Shown: positions 1-7,331, numbered from the stretch's first letter. The stretch: 13,016 nucleotides of DNA from CAYOXD01 sp964407825 (GCA_964407825.1 CAYOXD010000091.1:1-13016); one strand, 5' to 3'. Numbers and translations: made by a program. The notes: generated from the letters alone by a model not told the origin.

Positions 1-38
1 CCCATCCATCCGAGAAACTTACGCCTTGATATACTCAT
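1..38 (-). CDS. hmcB: HmcB, periplasmic iron-sulfur subunit of the Hmc complex (5' end only)
   Basis: Only the first 12 codons are in the window. They read MSISRRKFLGWM, with the next residue probably G. This is the n-region and twin-arginine motif (SRRKFL) of a Tat signal peptide. In the known hmc operon the gene after hmcA encodes HmcB, a Tat-exported ferredoxin-like subunit with several [4Fe-4S] clusters that passes electrons between HmcA and the membrane subunits. The start is supported by a GAGGTG ribosome binding site six bases upstream (45-50) and by its place 46 bp after the hmcA stop. The assignment rests on the signal and the gene order, because no cluster motif is inside the window. 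Another Tat-exported redox protein would look the same at this length. Confidence 0.75.
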   Translation of the reverse strand, partial: MSISRRKFLGWM

Positions 39-84
39 TCGTGTCACCTCAACCTGTTGCGCGGAACACTGTGTCGACAGCTCC

Positions 85-1659
85 CTATTTTTTCTTGTGA
101 CATGCGGTACAGTCCCTGCTGGCCGGTTTTTGAATTCCCATCGCCTTATGGCATCCCATGCACTGTTGATGGTAGGCCGCCATCAGGCCCGGCCGGTATG
201 GATTCTGCTTATCGAACGGCTTCCCATGACAGCTGCTGCAAAGGGGCGGCTTCTTCGATGGGGGGCTGTTATGATGGCATCCCTGGCAGAGGGTGGCCGG
301 ATTCGTATGAAAGTAAGCGGCAAGTTTGCTGTCCTTGACGCCTGCCATCAGTGCCAGAACGATTTTGCGATGGGGCATCTCGGCTGGCTTGTATTTATTC
401 GAAAGAGATTTGATCGTAACGGTTTCAGGGATGTCCTTTTCTGCGATGGTCTCCTTTGTGGGCGTTCTGTCAGCCAGCATCTGGGCGGCCAACTGGTCCG
501 CCTGCTTGGTATCTGCAGGAATCACCATGTTCGGATCCTTTCCGGCCACGTGGCAGACACGGCAGGTGGCGTCCGACATCTTCCGGGTCGGTGACATCTG
601 GCTGTGACATCCCGCACAGCTCTTGGCTGTTTCCTTATCCGTATGGCAGCCGACGCAGCTGGACATGTCCCCCTTCTGGTGCATCGCCTGGGCCAGCTTG
701 ACCCAGTCGCCATCCTTCTTGCCGTCGAGGGTGTGACATTGGCTGCAGGAGGACAGGCTGGCATGGTGACAGACCCGGCAGGTATGGGTATACCCCTCAT
801 GGTCCTTGTGATCGAAGGGCACCGGCGCCATGTGAACGCGCTCGTCGCCCGGTTTGGTCCCGGTGCTTACGAAGAGGGCATCCGGTTGTTTCATCTCCAT
901 CCGCGGAAGATCGGCAACGGGTTTGATGAGCTTCTGCTTCGCCGGATCATGGCACCCCCCGCACTGAACGGGTCCGGCCGAAAGCTTCTGGGATTTGCGG
1001 CTGAGGTGGCAATTCACACACTGCTCATGGGACGCAAGGCGCATGGAGATGCGGTTTTCCTCGGTCTTTTCCTTGTGGCAGTATCGACAGGTGCCCTCAT
1101 GCCCCTTGACATACACCAGCTTCTGGGCCTTCTTATCGTACTCGTGATGGCACAGCTCGCACTTCTTATCCAGTGCCTTCACATGTCGGTAGTGCAGGGA
1201 GTAATCCAGGCCCATGGGCTGGCGGTCGGAGACCGCCTGATCCGCCTTGGTATGGCATCCGGCGCACTCCACGGGGCCGGTTTTCTGTCCGGCCGCAAGC
1301 ATCCGGCTATGGCAGGAAATGCAGTTCAGGTGATAGAGATTCATCTCCGTCTTCCTGTCGGAGTCCTTCAGGCGCATGAACTTCATGCTGAGCCGGTCCG
1401 AATCCTTTTCCTTCAGGTGACAGGTCTCGCAGCCCTTTCCCTGCTTTTCCAGAGCCTTGGTATGCTCGTCGTGGAAAAATTGAACGGGGGCGCGTTCCAG
1501 TGGGCCGAAGACCTTCAGGCTGTCGATATCGATGATATCGGCTCTGAGCTTACCCGGCGGACAGGATTTGACGGCCGCCTTCACCCCAACCGCGCAAATC
1601 AGCATGATGGCAACGAAAATACTCCCAGCTAGTCGTAGTCTCAATTTGTCCTTGTGCAT
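85..1659 (-). CDS. hmcA: HmcA-type 16-heme high-molecular-weight cytochrome c
   Basis: Periplasmic multiheme cytochrome of 524 residues. It should accept electrons from hydrogenase or type I cytochrome c3 and exchange them with the membrane-bound Hmc subunits. Residues 8-29 look like a hydrophobic signal peptide or anchor. I count exactly 16 CXXCH sites, starting at residues 77, 113, 132, 167, 191, 214, 233, 294, 305, 335, 348, 366, 458, 474, 500 and 517. This is the heme number of HmcA, and the length is close to the roughly 545 residues of the Desulfovibrio protein. The pattern CxxCH-(11-14 residues)-GPVxCxGCH occurs twice (113-136 and 214-237), showing the repeated cytochrome c3-like build. 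A longer in-frame reading to 1869 lies inside the repressor gene and is rejected. The chosen ATG has AAGGA eight bases upstream, lies 4 bp after the rrf2 stop, and gives a clean signal peptide. It is co-transcribed with rrf2 and hmcB. Confidence 0.93.
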   Translation of the reverse strand: MHKDKLRLRLAGSIFVAIMLICAVGVKAAVKSCPPGKLRADIIDIDSLKVFGPLERAPVQFFHDEHTKALEKQGKGCETCHLKEKDSDRLSMKFMRLKDSDRKTEMNLYHLNCISCHSRMLAAGQKTGPVECAGCHTKADQAVSDRQPMGLDYSLHYRHVKALDKKCELCHHEYDKKAQKLVYVKGHEGTCRYCHKEKTEENRISMRLASHEQCVNCHLSRKSQKLSAGPVQCGGCHDPAKQKLIKPVADLPRMEMKQPDALFVSTGTKPGDERVHMAPVPFDHKDHEGYTHTCRVCHHASLSSCSQCHTLDGKKDGDWVKLAQAMHQKGDMSSCVGCHTDKETAKSCAGCHSQMSPTRKMSDATCRVCHVAGKDPNMVIPADTKQADQLAAQMLADRTPTKETIAEKDIPETVTIKSLSNKYKPAEMPHRKIVLALMAGVKDSKLAAYFHTNPATLCQGCHHNSPPSKKPPLCSSCHGKPFDKQNPYRPGLMAAYHQQCMGCHKAMGIQKPASRDCTACHKKK

Positions 1660-1663
1660 GTCA

Positions 1664-2137
1664 TCAATCCTTACTGCATCGCTTTTCGTCAATAGGTGAA
1701 AAACCTTTCGGGTAGTTACCTTTCGTTCCCCTGGTGTCGAGCAAATCCTGAATGGTCGTCTGGTCGAAAACGCTGAACATGGCTTCCCGCACCTTCTTCC
1801 ACATAGGGAAAAAGGCGCACTCCGTTTGGAAGGGACATTTGGATTCGGGAATCGGCGCCATGCACTCATGGTTGGCTACATCCTGTTGAAGATAGCGCAT
1901 CAAATCCCCCACCGTCAACTGATCCGGGCTCGGGACCAATACATACCCGCCCTGATAACCTCGTTTTGATTTAACAAAACCGCTCTTTTTCAGCTGACCG
2001 AGAATCACCTCCAGAAACCGTTCCGGAATGACCTGAGCCTCGGCGATCTGGCATATCTTGACGGGCCCCTTGCCCCGCTGCTTTGCCAGCTCGTAGATAG
2101 CTCTCAGCGCGTACTGGTTTTTCTTGGTAATCAGCAT
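1664..2137 (-). CDS. Rrf2/IscR-family transcriptional regulator with three-cysteine motif
   Basis: Small winged-helix DNA-binding regulator of 157 residues, probably the local repressor of the hmc operon. The N-terminus (residues 1-18, YALRAIYELA) and the recognition region with GYQGGYVL (60-67) are typical of the Rrf2 family. Cysteines 92, 101 and 107 (C-x8-C-x5-C) fall where IscR and NsrR carry their Fe-S ligands. A [2Fe-2S] or [4Fe-4S] sensor is therefore likely, although the first spacing is longer than the C-x5-C of IscR. In D. vulgaris an Rrf2 protein encoded at the end of the hmc operon affects hmc expression; here the gene comes first, 4 bp before hmcA. The ATG has only a weak AAGA ribosome binding site, but it gives the standard family N-terminus. 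A promoter and an overlapping dyad lie just upstream. The signal sensed (Fe-S status, NO, redox) is inference. Confidence 0.9.
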   Translation of the reverse strand: MLITKKNQYALRAIYELAKQRGKGPVKICQIAEAQVIPERFLEVILGQLKKSGFVKSKRGYQGGYVLVPSPDQLTVGDLMRYLQQDVANHECMAPIPESKCPFQTECAFFPMWKKVREAMFSVFDQTTIQDLLDTRGTKGNYPKGFSPIDEKRCSKD

Positions 2138-2154
2138 GAGTATTTTCTTGACTT

Positions 2155-2184
2155 TATAGGTCGGATTATTTCCCGAGCCTTATA
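2155..2184 (-). promoter_or_regulatory. Candidate operator dyad overlapping the rrf2-hmc promoter
   Basis: On the plus strand the arms TATAGGTCGG (2155-2164) and CCGAGCCTTATA (2173-2184) are inverted repeats, apart from one or two inserted bases. They flank an AT-rich 8-base centre. The dyad covers the -10 element and the expected transcription start of the rrf2-hmcA promoter. A repressor binding here would block transcription, and the Rrf2-type product of the first gene is the obvious candidate. That is inference; I do not match the site to a published motif. Confidence 0.45.
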
Positions 2185-2208
2185 GTCGAGAAAGCACCGG
2201 ACTGTCAA
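2179..2208 (-). promoter_or_regulatory. Sigma-70-type promoter for rrf2-hmcAB
   Basis: On the minus strand a perfect TTGACA (-35, 2203-2208) is followed after 17 bases by CTATAA, or after 18 by TATAAG (-10, 2179-2185). Transcription would start near 2172, giving a leader of about 35 nt before the repressor ATG at 2137. It is the best sigma-70 match I found in the window. Confidence 0.65.
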
Positions 2209-2403
2209 CCGTTTTTTGAGCGGATCCCTGAAAGCACTTATTAAACAATAATAAAGTATTACATGCCAGCCAAATAAATGAACGGCGTTCAGCAAATCCA
2301 GAACAACGCTCCCGCCCGGCGTTTGCAGGCACAGTTCGCCCCATGGGCCGGAGGCATCGGGTAAGCGGCAGTGGCGGCAGCCTTCGGCGGGTTTTGACCC
2401 GAA
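2209..2403. other. Intergenic region upstream of the rrf2-hmc promoter, with two dyads
   Basis: Non-coding stretch between the sigma-54 activator gene and the hmc promoter. It holds a palindrome TGAACG-G-CGTTCA at 2279-2291 and an AT-rich dyad, ACTTATTA / TAATAAAGT with a 5-base centre, at 2236-2257, both upstream of the -35. A short GC hairpin with arms CGGGT/ACCCG lies near 2385-2398, just past the activator stop, but has no T-run, so it is at best a weak terminator. A 75-codon reading on the minus strand here has basic, low-complexity composition and no ribosome binding site, and I do not call it. Confidence 0.5.
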
Positions 2404-4134
2404 TCACTCGATGAGGCCGTACCTGCGCATCTTCCGCCAGAGGGTGGTGCGGTTGATCTTCAAGTCCCTGGCCGTGGCCTCGCGCTGCCAGTGGTGTTTC
2501 TGCAGGGCGAGGAGGATCCTTCGCCTCTCGTCGTTTTCAACGGAAGCACCCAGGGGCGGGCTTTCGTCGGCGGGGGAGGTTTCCCCGCAGCGCCGGCTCT
2601 CCCGCTGCAGGGAAAGGGGCAGATGCCCGCGGCGGATCACCTCCCCCTGGCAGATGATCAGTGCGTGCTCGATGATATTTTCAAGTTCGCGGATGTTGCC
2701 CGGGTAGGCGTGGTTGAGAAGCACCGCCATGGCGTCTTCAGCGATGGCCGGCGCTCTCCGGCCGCGGCCTGTGGAGAGCCGCTTCAGGATATGGGATATG
2801 AGAAGCGGGATATCGTCCCTTCGCTCGGCCAGGGCGGGGACCTCCAGGCGCATGACGTTGAGCCGATAGAAGAGATCCTCCCGGAACCGCCTCTGTTTCA
2901 CCATGGTTTCAAGCCCGGCATTGGTGGCCGAGATGATCCGGACATCGACCTTCACCGTCTTGCGGCTGCCCAGGGGGTAAAACTCCCTGTCCTCGAGGAC
3001 CCGCAGGAGCTTCGCTTGCAGGGACAGGGGCATATCTCCGATTTCATCGAGAAAGATCGAGCCGCCGTCGGCATCCTGAAAGCGTCCGGGTTTGTCGCGA
3101 TCGGCACCGGTGAAGGCGCCCTTGACATAGCCGAACATTTCCGACTCCAGAAGATTGTCCGGCAACGCCGCGCAGTTGACCTTTATCAGCGGCCGCCGGG
3201 CCCTGGGGCTGGCACAGTGGATCACGTTGGCCAGAAGATCCTTGCCCGTACCGGTGGCACCTTCGATAAGCACCGTGGCATCGCTTGCCGCCACCACTGG
3301 TACGATCTCGAAGAGACGCCTCATGGCAGGAGAACGGCCCACCATATCGTAGAAGGTATACCGATCCTGGATGGCACTGTTCAGCTGATGGACCAGAGAA
3401 AGATCCGAGACCGTGGCAAGGCCCCCCACAATGCGGCCCTCCTTGTTCTTGAGAGCCATGTATTCGGCCCGCACCGGCAGCATCTCTCCGTTGCGGGTCA
3501 AAAGAGAGGTCTCATCGTTCGTGCGTGAAACACCATCCTGGATGGTGGCGCTCAACCGGGAAAAATTCTCCCCTGCGTCGTCCCTGAAGAGGTTGGAAAT
3601 GGATTTGCCTAAAATTTCCTGCCGAGGATACCCGCTGATGCCCTCGGCGGTGGTATTGAAAAAGGTCACATGCCCCCCCCGGTCCACGGTCAGCACGCCG
3701 ATATCGAGGTTGTCGAGGATCATCTTCAGGCGCTGGTCCTCGTATCGGATCCGCTTGAGCATATCCTTGAAGGCACTGTGATCCTGGAAGATCTCGATCC
3801 ATCCGCCGCCGGTGGTTCCCGTACGGGGAACGGACAGGACAATCCGGGTCACGCTGCCACTGTGCAAATCCGTGCCAGAGCACAGGTCCGCTCCCTCGGC
3901 ATCGCCCCCATGGCACCTCCCTCTCTCAATCCGGCACACCCCCGCGCACCAGCTGTCCCGGAGCACCTCCTGGCAGGGCTTTCCGGCCGCCTCTTCTCTG
4001 CTGACACCCGTCATACGCATCGCGGAACGATTCAAGGCCAGGAGCGTCACCTCCGGGGACAGAAGAATCGCCCCCACCCCAAGGGAATCCAAGAGGCGAA
4101 ACAGCTGGTCGCAGCTCAAAAGATGTTGCTCCAT
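2404..4134 (-). CDS. Sigma-54-dependent PAS-AAA+-Fis transcriptional activator
   Basis: Enhancer-binding activator of 576 residues that would open promoters bound by sigma-54 RNA polymerase. Order: a cysteine-rich PAS-like domain (about 10-120; Cys 54, 63, 67, 74 and 85), a second PAS (about 133-248), an AAA+ domain (about 262-500) and a Fis-type helix-turn-helix (about 536-574, ending in NRTTLWRKMRRYGL). The Walker A box is GATGTGKD (292-299), the sigma-54 contact loop is an intact GAFTGA (339-344), and Walker B is FLDEIGD (361-367). There is no receiver domain, so control must come through the PAS domains or protein contacts. A GTG at 4155 could give seven more residues. I prefer the ATG at 4134 because AAGGTG lies five bases upstream. 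It follows the REC-kinase gene within about 25 bp and is the last gene of the three-gene regulatory operon. Its target promoter is not evident in the window. Confidence 0.92.
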   Translation of the reverse strand: MEQHLLSCDQLFRLLDSLGVGAILLSPEVTLLALNRSAMRMTGVSREEAAGKPCQEVLRDSWCAGVCRIERGRCHGGDAEGADLCSGTDLHSGSVTRIVLSVPRTGTTGGGWIEIFQDHSAFKDMLKRIRYEDQRLKMILDNLDIGVLTVDRGGHVTFFNTTAEGISGYPRQEILGKSISNLFRDDAGENFSRLSATIQDGVSRTNDETSLLTRNGEMLPVRAEYMALKNKEGRIVGGLATVSDLSLVHQLNSAIQDRYTFYDMVGRSPAMRRLFEIVPVVAASDATVLIEGATGTGKDLLANVIHCASPRARRPLIKVNCAALPDNLLESEMFGYVKGAFTGADRDKPGRFQDADGGSIFLDEIGDMPLSLQAKLLRVLEDREFYPLGSRKTVKVDVRIISATNAGLETMVKQRRFREDLFYRLNVMRLEVPALAERRDDIPLLISHILKRLSTGRGRRAPAIAEDAMAVLLNHAYPGNIRELENIIEHALIICQGEVIRRGHLPLSLQRESRRCGETSPADESPPLGASVENDERRRILLALQKHHWQREATARDLKINRTTLWRKMRRYGLIE

Positions 4135-4157
4135 CCCCCCCACCTTTCGCCCCACGT

Positions 4158-5303
4158 CTATCGCCCCTTCCGAGGCAGACGAATGACAAAGGACGTGCCC
4201 TTCCCTCGTTCCGAGGCCACACGGATCTCCCCCCTGTGGGCCTCAATGATCTTCTTTGTCAGCATCAACCCGATACCGGTGCCGCGGGTCCCCTTGGTGG
4301 TGAAAAACCGCTTGAAGAGCCCCGTCTGGACCTCATCGTCCATGCCGCAGCCATTGTCGCTGATCTGGTAAGTCACACCCCAGCCCGGTTCCGACAGGGT
4401 CCGCAGCCGAACGCGCTTGTCCCCAGGGTCCCCCCCGCCTTCGACGCAGGCATCGAGGGCATTGACCACCACATTGAGCAGGCACCGCTGAATTCCCTCG
4501 CTGTCCATGCAGACGGGTGCCATGCCCTGGGCGAGCGCCATTTCAAAGCCTACGCCCCTTGCCTTCACCTGGGGCGCCACGAGCCGGGCGGTATCCCGTA
4601 CCGGCTGGTTGGGATCGCACGGTTCCATGGTAATGTCGCCCGTCTTGGAATAGTTGAGAAGATCCAGGGAAAGGTTGGTGATCTTCTCGACGTTTCCCCG
4701 CACCATGTCCCAGCCCTGCTGCAGGTAAGTCTTATTGTCCAGGCTGAGCCCCTTTTCCAGGACATACATGCCTCCCTTGAGCCCCCCCGCGATGTTCTTG
4801 ATGGTGTGGCTCATGCCCGCCACCGTCTCTCCAATAGCCGCCATCCGTTCCGCGGCGACCAGCTTGCGGGCTTTTTCAGCCACCAGCAATTCCAGGTTTT
4901 CGGTATATTCCCGAAGCTGTCGTCGCATGGTGATCCGCTCCCGGGCCCGATTGAGGGCGATCTCGAGTATTTCGTCCCGGATGGGTTTGGTAACGAAATC
5001 CGTTGCCTCCAGCTTGAGACTCTGGATGGCCAGCTCCATTTCGCCGTGGCCGGTCATCATGATGACCTCGGTCTCCGGGCAGATCCGCTTGATGTCGGCC
5101 AGAAGGGTAATGCCGTCCCTGCCCGGCATTTTAATGTCCGTCAGAACGATCTCGGGGCAGTCCTTCCGGCAGATTTCCATGGCCGCTTCAGCGTCCTGGG
5201 CGGTCAACACCCGGTAGCCCAGGTCCGAGAGCGTGATCCCCAGAACCCTTCGGATCCCTGCCTCATCGTCCACCAGCAGAAGGGAATAGGCGCAGGGGTT
5301 CAT
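4158..5303 (-). CDS. Soluble REC-histidine kinase hybrid
   Basis: Cytoplasmic signalling protein of 381 residues with an N-terminal receiver domain followed by a kinase core, the reverse of the usual hybrid-kinase order. The receiver (about 6-120) has the acidic pair D12-D13, phospho-acceptor D56 (in TDIKMPG), T84 and K106. A coiled-coil-like linker (about 120-155) leads to a HisKA region with H166 in GMSHTIKN, then an ATPase domain with N281 (NALDA), DNGCGM (316-321) and GTGIGL (341-346). The residue after the His is Thr where most HisKA kinases have Glu or Asp. The ATG overlaps the stop of the upstream membrane kinase (ATGA), so the two are translationally coupled and D56 probably receives its phosphate. 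What this kinase domain acts on is unknown; no further receiver protein is encoded in the window. Confidence 0.92.
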   Translation of the reverse strand: MNPCAYSLLLVDDEAGIRRVLGITLSDLGYRVLTAQDAEAAMEICRKDCPEIVLTDIKMPGRDGITLLADIKRICPETEVIMMTGHGEMELAIQSLKLEATDFVTKPIRDEILEIALNRARERITMRRQLREYTENLELLVAEKARKLVAAERMAAIGETVAGMSHTIKNIAGGLKGGMYVLEKGLSLDNKTYLQQGWDMVRGNVEKITNLSLDLLNYSKTGDITMEPCDPNQPVRDTARLVAPQVKARGVGFEMALAQGMAPVCMDSEGIQRCLLNVVVNALDACVEGGGDPGDKRVRLRTLSEPGWGVTYQISDNGCGMDDEVQTGLFKRFFTTKGTRGTGIGLMLTKKIIEAHRGEIRVASERGKGTSFVIRLPRKGR

Positions 5304-7114
5304 GGGCTCTCTCCGTTCTCCGGGGTTGGAGGAATCGGAAAGGTCAGCCGGAAACAGGCCCCGCCCTCGCAGGGCACCACCTGAATGCTTCCGCCGCAGT
5401 CCTTCACGATGCCGTAACTGATGGAGAGCCCCAATCCAGTTCCCTTGCCCACCTTCTTCGTCGTGAAAAAGGGCTCGAAAACCCGCTCGGCAAGAGCCGG
5501 ATCTATCCCCACCCCGGAGTCTTGAACCTCCACCTCAGCCGATGCCCCCACACACCTGCTTCTCACCATGATCCTCTTATCCCCCTGTGGGTCGAGCCTG
5601 CCTTCGGAAGCCTCCTCGATGGCATCCCGCGCATTGATGAACAGGTTGATAAAGACCTGTTCCAGACGTCCCTCATCCCCCAAAATCGCCGGCATCCCCT
5701 CGCTCAGTTCCCAGCAAACCGATATTTCCCTGAGCTTAAGCTGCTGTCTGAAAATCTCGAAGGCCCGACGCAGTATGTCGTTCAGCGACACCGGTTCCAG
5801 CTCGCCGGAGGATTTCCGCCCGAACTGACGCATATGGCTGATAATCCGGGTGGCCCGGTCCACGTGGCTGTCGATCTCCTCGGCCAGGGTCGCCAAGATT
5901 TCCGGAGAAATTTGCTCGCCCTTGCGGATCTTTTTGATGAAATAGCTGCCGGCGGTCTTGATCACCGAAAGAGGCTGATTGAGCTCGTGGGCCACGCCCG
6001 TTGCCATCTCGCCGAGGGTGGCCATCTTGCTCGCCTGAATGAGCTGCTGCTCGGTCTCGAGCCATTGAGTGATGTCATGGGTCGTCACCAGCAGCACCTT
6101 TTCCCCGGGGTAATCGGAGGGCGAGATACGCATGCTGAAAAAACGCGCATGCCCGGACTTGTCCACCTGACGGACCTGGTTGATCACCGGATCCTCCAGG
6201 ATACGCGCTCTGAAATGATTGCGATCCTCCGGATGGAAAAGATCCATGAAGGACAGGTTCCGAATCTCGGATTTAGTGTAGCCGTAAACGTTCATGACCG
6301 CATCGTTGCAGTCGATGATGTCCAGGGTTTCCGAATCCAGAACGAAAATGGGGTTGGCGATATTGTTGAAAATGGCATAATACTTCTTCTCGGACAGTTC
6401 GAGAGCATGCTGCAGCAGTTTGCGGTAGGTCACATCCAGGCTCATCTCCATGGCCGCTACGATCTTTCCCGCCGCATCCTTGATGGGGGAGGTGCGAACG
6501 ATCCAGTGCCGGGCGGTGCCGTCCTGCAGGAAGGCGGTCTCCTGGCTGTAGTGGGACAGGCCATCGCTAAAGGTCTTTTCCACGGGGCAGCTCTCGCATT
6601 TCTCCTCCCTTCCCTTGTAGGCGCAATAGCAGTAATCTCCCTGCCGGGGGTGGAATTTCTCGGCGAACTGGCGGTTGTAGCGGATCAATCGGTAATCCTG
6701 GTCCTGAACCGTAATGATGCAGGGCACCATCTCGAAGAGGCGCTGATAATCGTCCCGCTGCTGGTTCAGCGTCGCCTCCTTTTCACCGATGGTCTTACCC
6801 AATAGATTGATGGCATCGGCCAGGTGACCCAATTCCCCGTTGCGGGGGATATCCACCCGCGCCTCGTAATTTCCATTTATCAGCTCTTCGGTACCTGAAA
6901 TCAGCTTCCGGATCGGCCGACGGATCGTCCTGTTGACCAGGGACAGGAGAATACCGCAGATAATGGCGAAGATAACCAGCGCCAGGAGCCACGCCTCCCA
7001 CTTGGACCTGACCTCCCAGAGGGGCCAAAGGCTTACGGTGATGAGCAGCGTAAGTCCTACGGCCCCCGCCGCTCGCGGCAGGAAGCTGTGCTTTGTCTTC
7101 GTTGAATGTCCCAT
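5300..7114 (-). CDS. Membrane PAS-PAS sensor histidine kinase
   Basis: Sensor kinase of 604 residues, likely first in a phosphorelay. Two hydrophobic segments (about 17-33 and 41-60) separated by only a few residues mean almost no periplasmic loop. A HAMP-like linker (about 61-115), a first PAS (about 125-230), a second PAS (about 244-350), a HisKA domain with H376 in GVAHELNQPL, and an ATPase domain follow. The ATPase has N494, DSGVGI (532-537) and GTGLGL (558-563). The first PAS holds C-x-C (162, 164) and C-x2-C-P (173, 176), suggesting a metal, Fe-S or thiol sensor. An upstream in-frame ATG at 7204 would add 30 residues unlike a signal anchor. The chosen ATG has GGAGG seven bases upstream. 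The stop overlaps the next gene by 4 bp. The input signal is probably cytoplasmic or quinone-related, which is inference from the architecture. Confidence 0.93.
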   Translation of the reverse strand: MGHSTKTKHSFLPRAAGAVGLTLLITVSLWPLWEVRSKWEAWLLALVIFAIICGILLSLVNRTIRRPIRKLISGTEELINGNYEARVDIPRNGELGHLADAINLLGKTIGEKEATLNQQRDDYQRLFEMVPCIITVQDQDYRLIRYNRQFAEKFHPRQGDYCYCAYKGREEKCESCPVEKTFSDGLSHYSQETAFLQDGTARHWIVRTSPIKDAAGKIVAAMEMSLDVTYRKLLQHALELSEKKYYAIFNNIANPIFVLDSETLDIIDCNDAVMNVYGYTKSEIRNLSFMDLFHPEDRNHFRARILEDPVINQVRQVDKSGHARFFSMRISPSDYPGEKVLLVTTHDITQWLETEQQLIQASKMATLGEMATGVAHELNQPLSVIKTAGSYFIKKIRKGEQISPEILATLAEEIDSHVDRATRIISHMRQFGRKSSGELEPVSLNDILRRAFEIFRQQLKLREISVCWELSEGMPAILGDEGRLEQVFINLFINARDAIEEASEGRLDPQGDKRIMVRSRCVGASAEVEVQDSGVGIDPALAERVFEPFFTTKKVGKGTGLGLSISYGIVKDCGGSIQVVPCEGGACFRLTFPIPPTPENGESP

Positions 7115-7150
7115 GGCGGTCCCTCCGAGTCCCGGCCCTGAAGTATACGG

Positions 7151-7179
7151 AAAATAGCCCAATAATGCCGGCGGGTCAA
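7151..7179 (-). promoter_or_regulatory. Likely sigma-70 promoter of the regulatory operon
   Basis: On the minus strand TTGACC (7174-7179) is separated by 17 bases from TATTTT (7151-7156), 36 bp before the kinase ATG. A TATACT at 7142-7147 has no fitting -35 and is the weaker choice. This would drive the three regulatory genes from 7114 to 2404. Confidence 0.45.
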
Positions 7180-7254
7180 CCAATGCCGCCCACGAGAGCG
7201 ACAAATCCCTTGTATTGGTACTCTTACCATGATATTGGCGGACATGGCTCTATC

Positions 7255-7282
7255 ATCCGGACATTCTGGAAGTGCGCCGGAT
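7255..7282 (+). other. Possible 5' leader hairpin upstream of the exported-protein gene
   Basis: ATCCGG (7255-7260) and CCGGAT (7277-7282) form a perfect 6-bp inverted repeat around 16 bases, about 50 nt before the ATG of the downstream gene. It may be a hairpin in the leader or a protein-binding dyad. No clear -35/-10 pair is visible for this gene; TTGTAT-17-TATTGG near 7210-7239 is the closest and is poor. Confidence 0.25.
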
Positions 7283-7331
7283 CTGGAAAATATTCGAAAA
7301 TTCATGCGGTTTCAAAAAGGAGGAAATGATC

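Noticed and set aside
604..1632. Long plus-strand reading opposite hmcA
   Set aside because: It is the complement of a 16-heme cytochrome gene with verified CXXCH spacing. The product has no recognisable domain or good ribosome binding site.
1660..1869. 70-residue N-terminal extension of the HmcA reading frame
   Set aside because: It lies wholly inside or against the Rrf2 gene in another frame, is not signal-like, and would hide the clear signal peptide that follows the ATG at 1659.
2225..2275. Possible sigma-54 (-24/-12) promoter upstream of rrf2-hmc, near TGGCATG
   Set aside because: The GC of the -12 element is missing at the required spacing, and a good sigma-70 promoter exists nearby.
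2180..2407. Minus-strand 75-codon reading upstream of rrf2
   Set aside because: It spans the promoter and dyads, lacks a ribosome binding site, and its product has no family features.
4236..6805. Long plus-strand readings opposite the two kinase genes (4236-5384 and 5522-6805)
   Set aside because: The minus-strand proteins have complete kinase and receiver motifs. The plus-strand products show no domain and are His/Gly/Leu-rich shadow composition.
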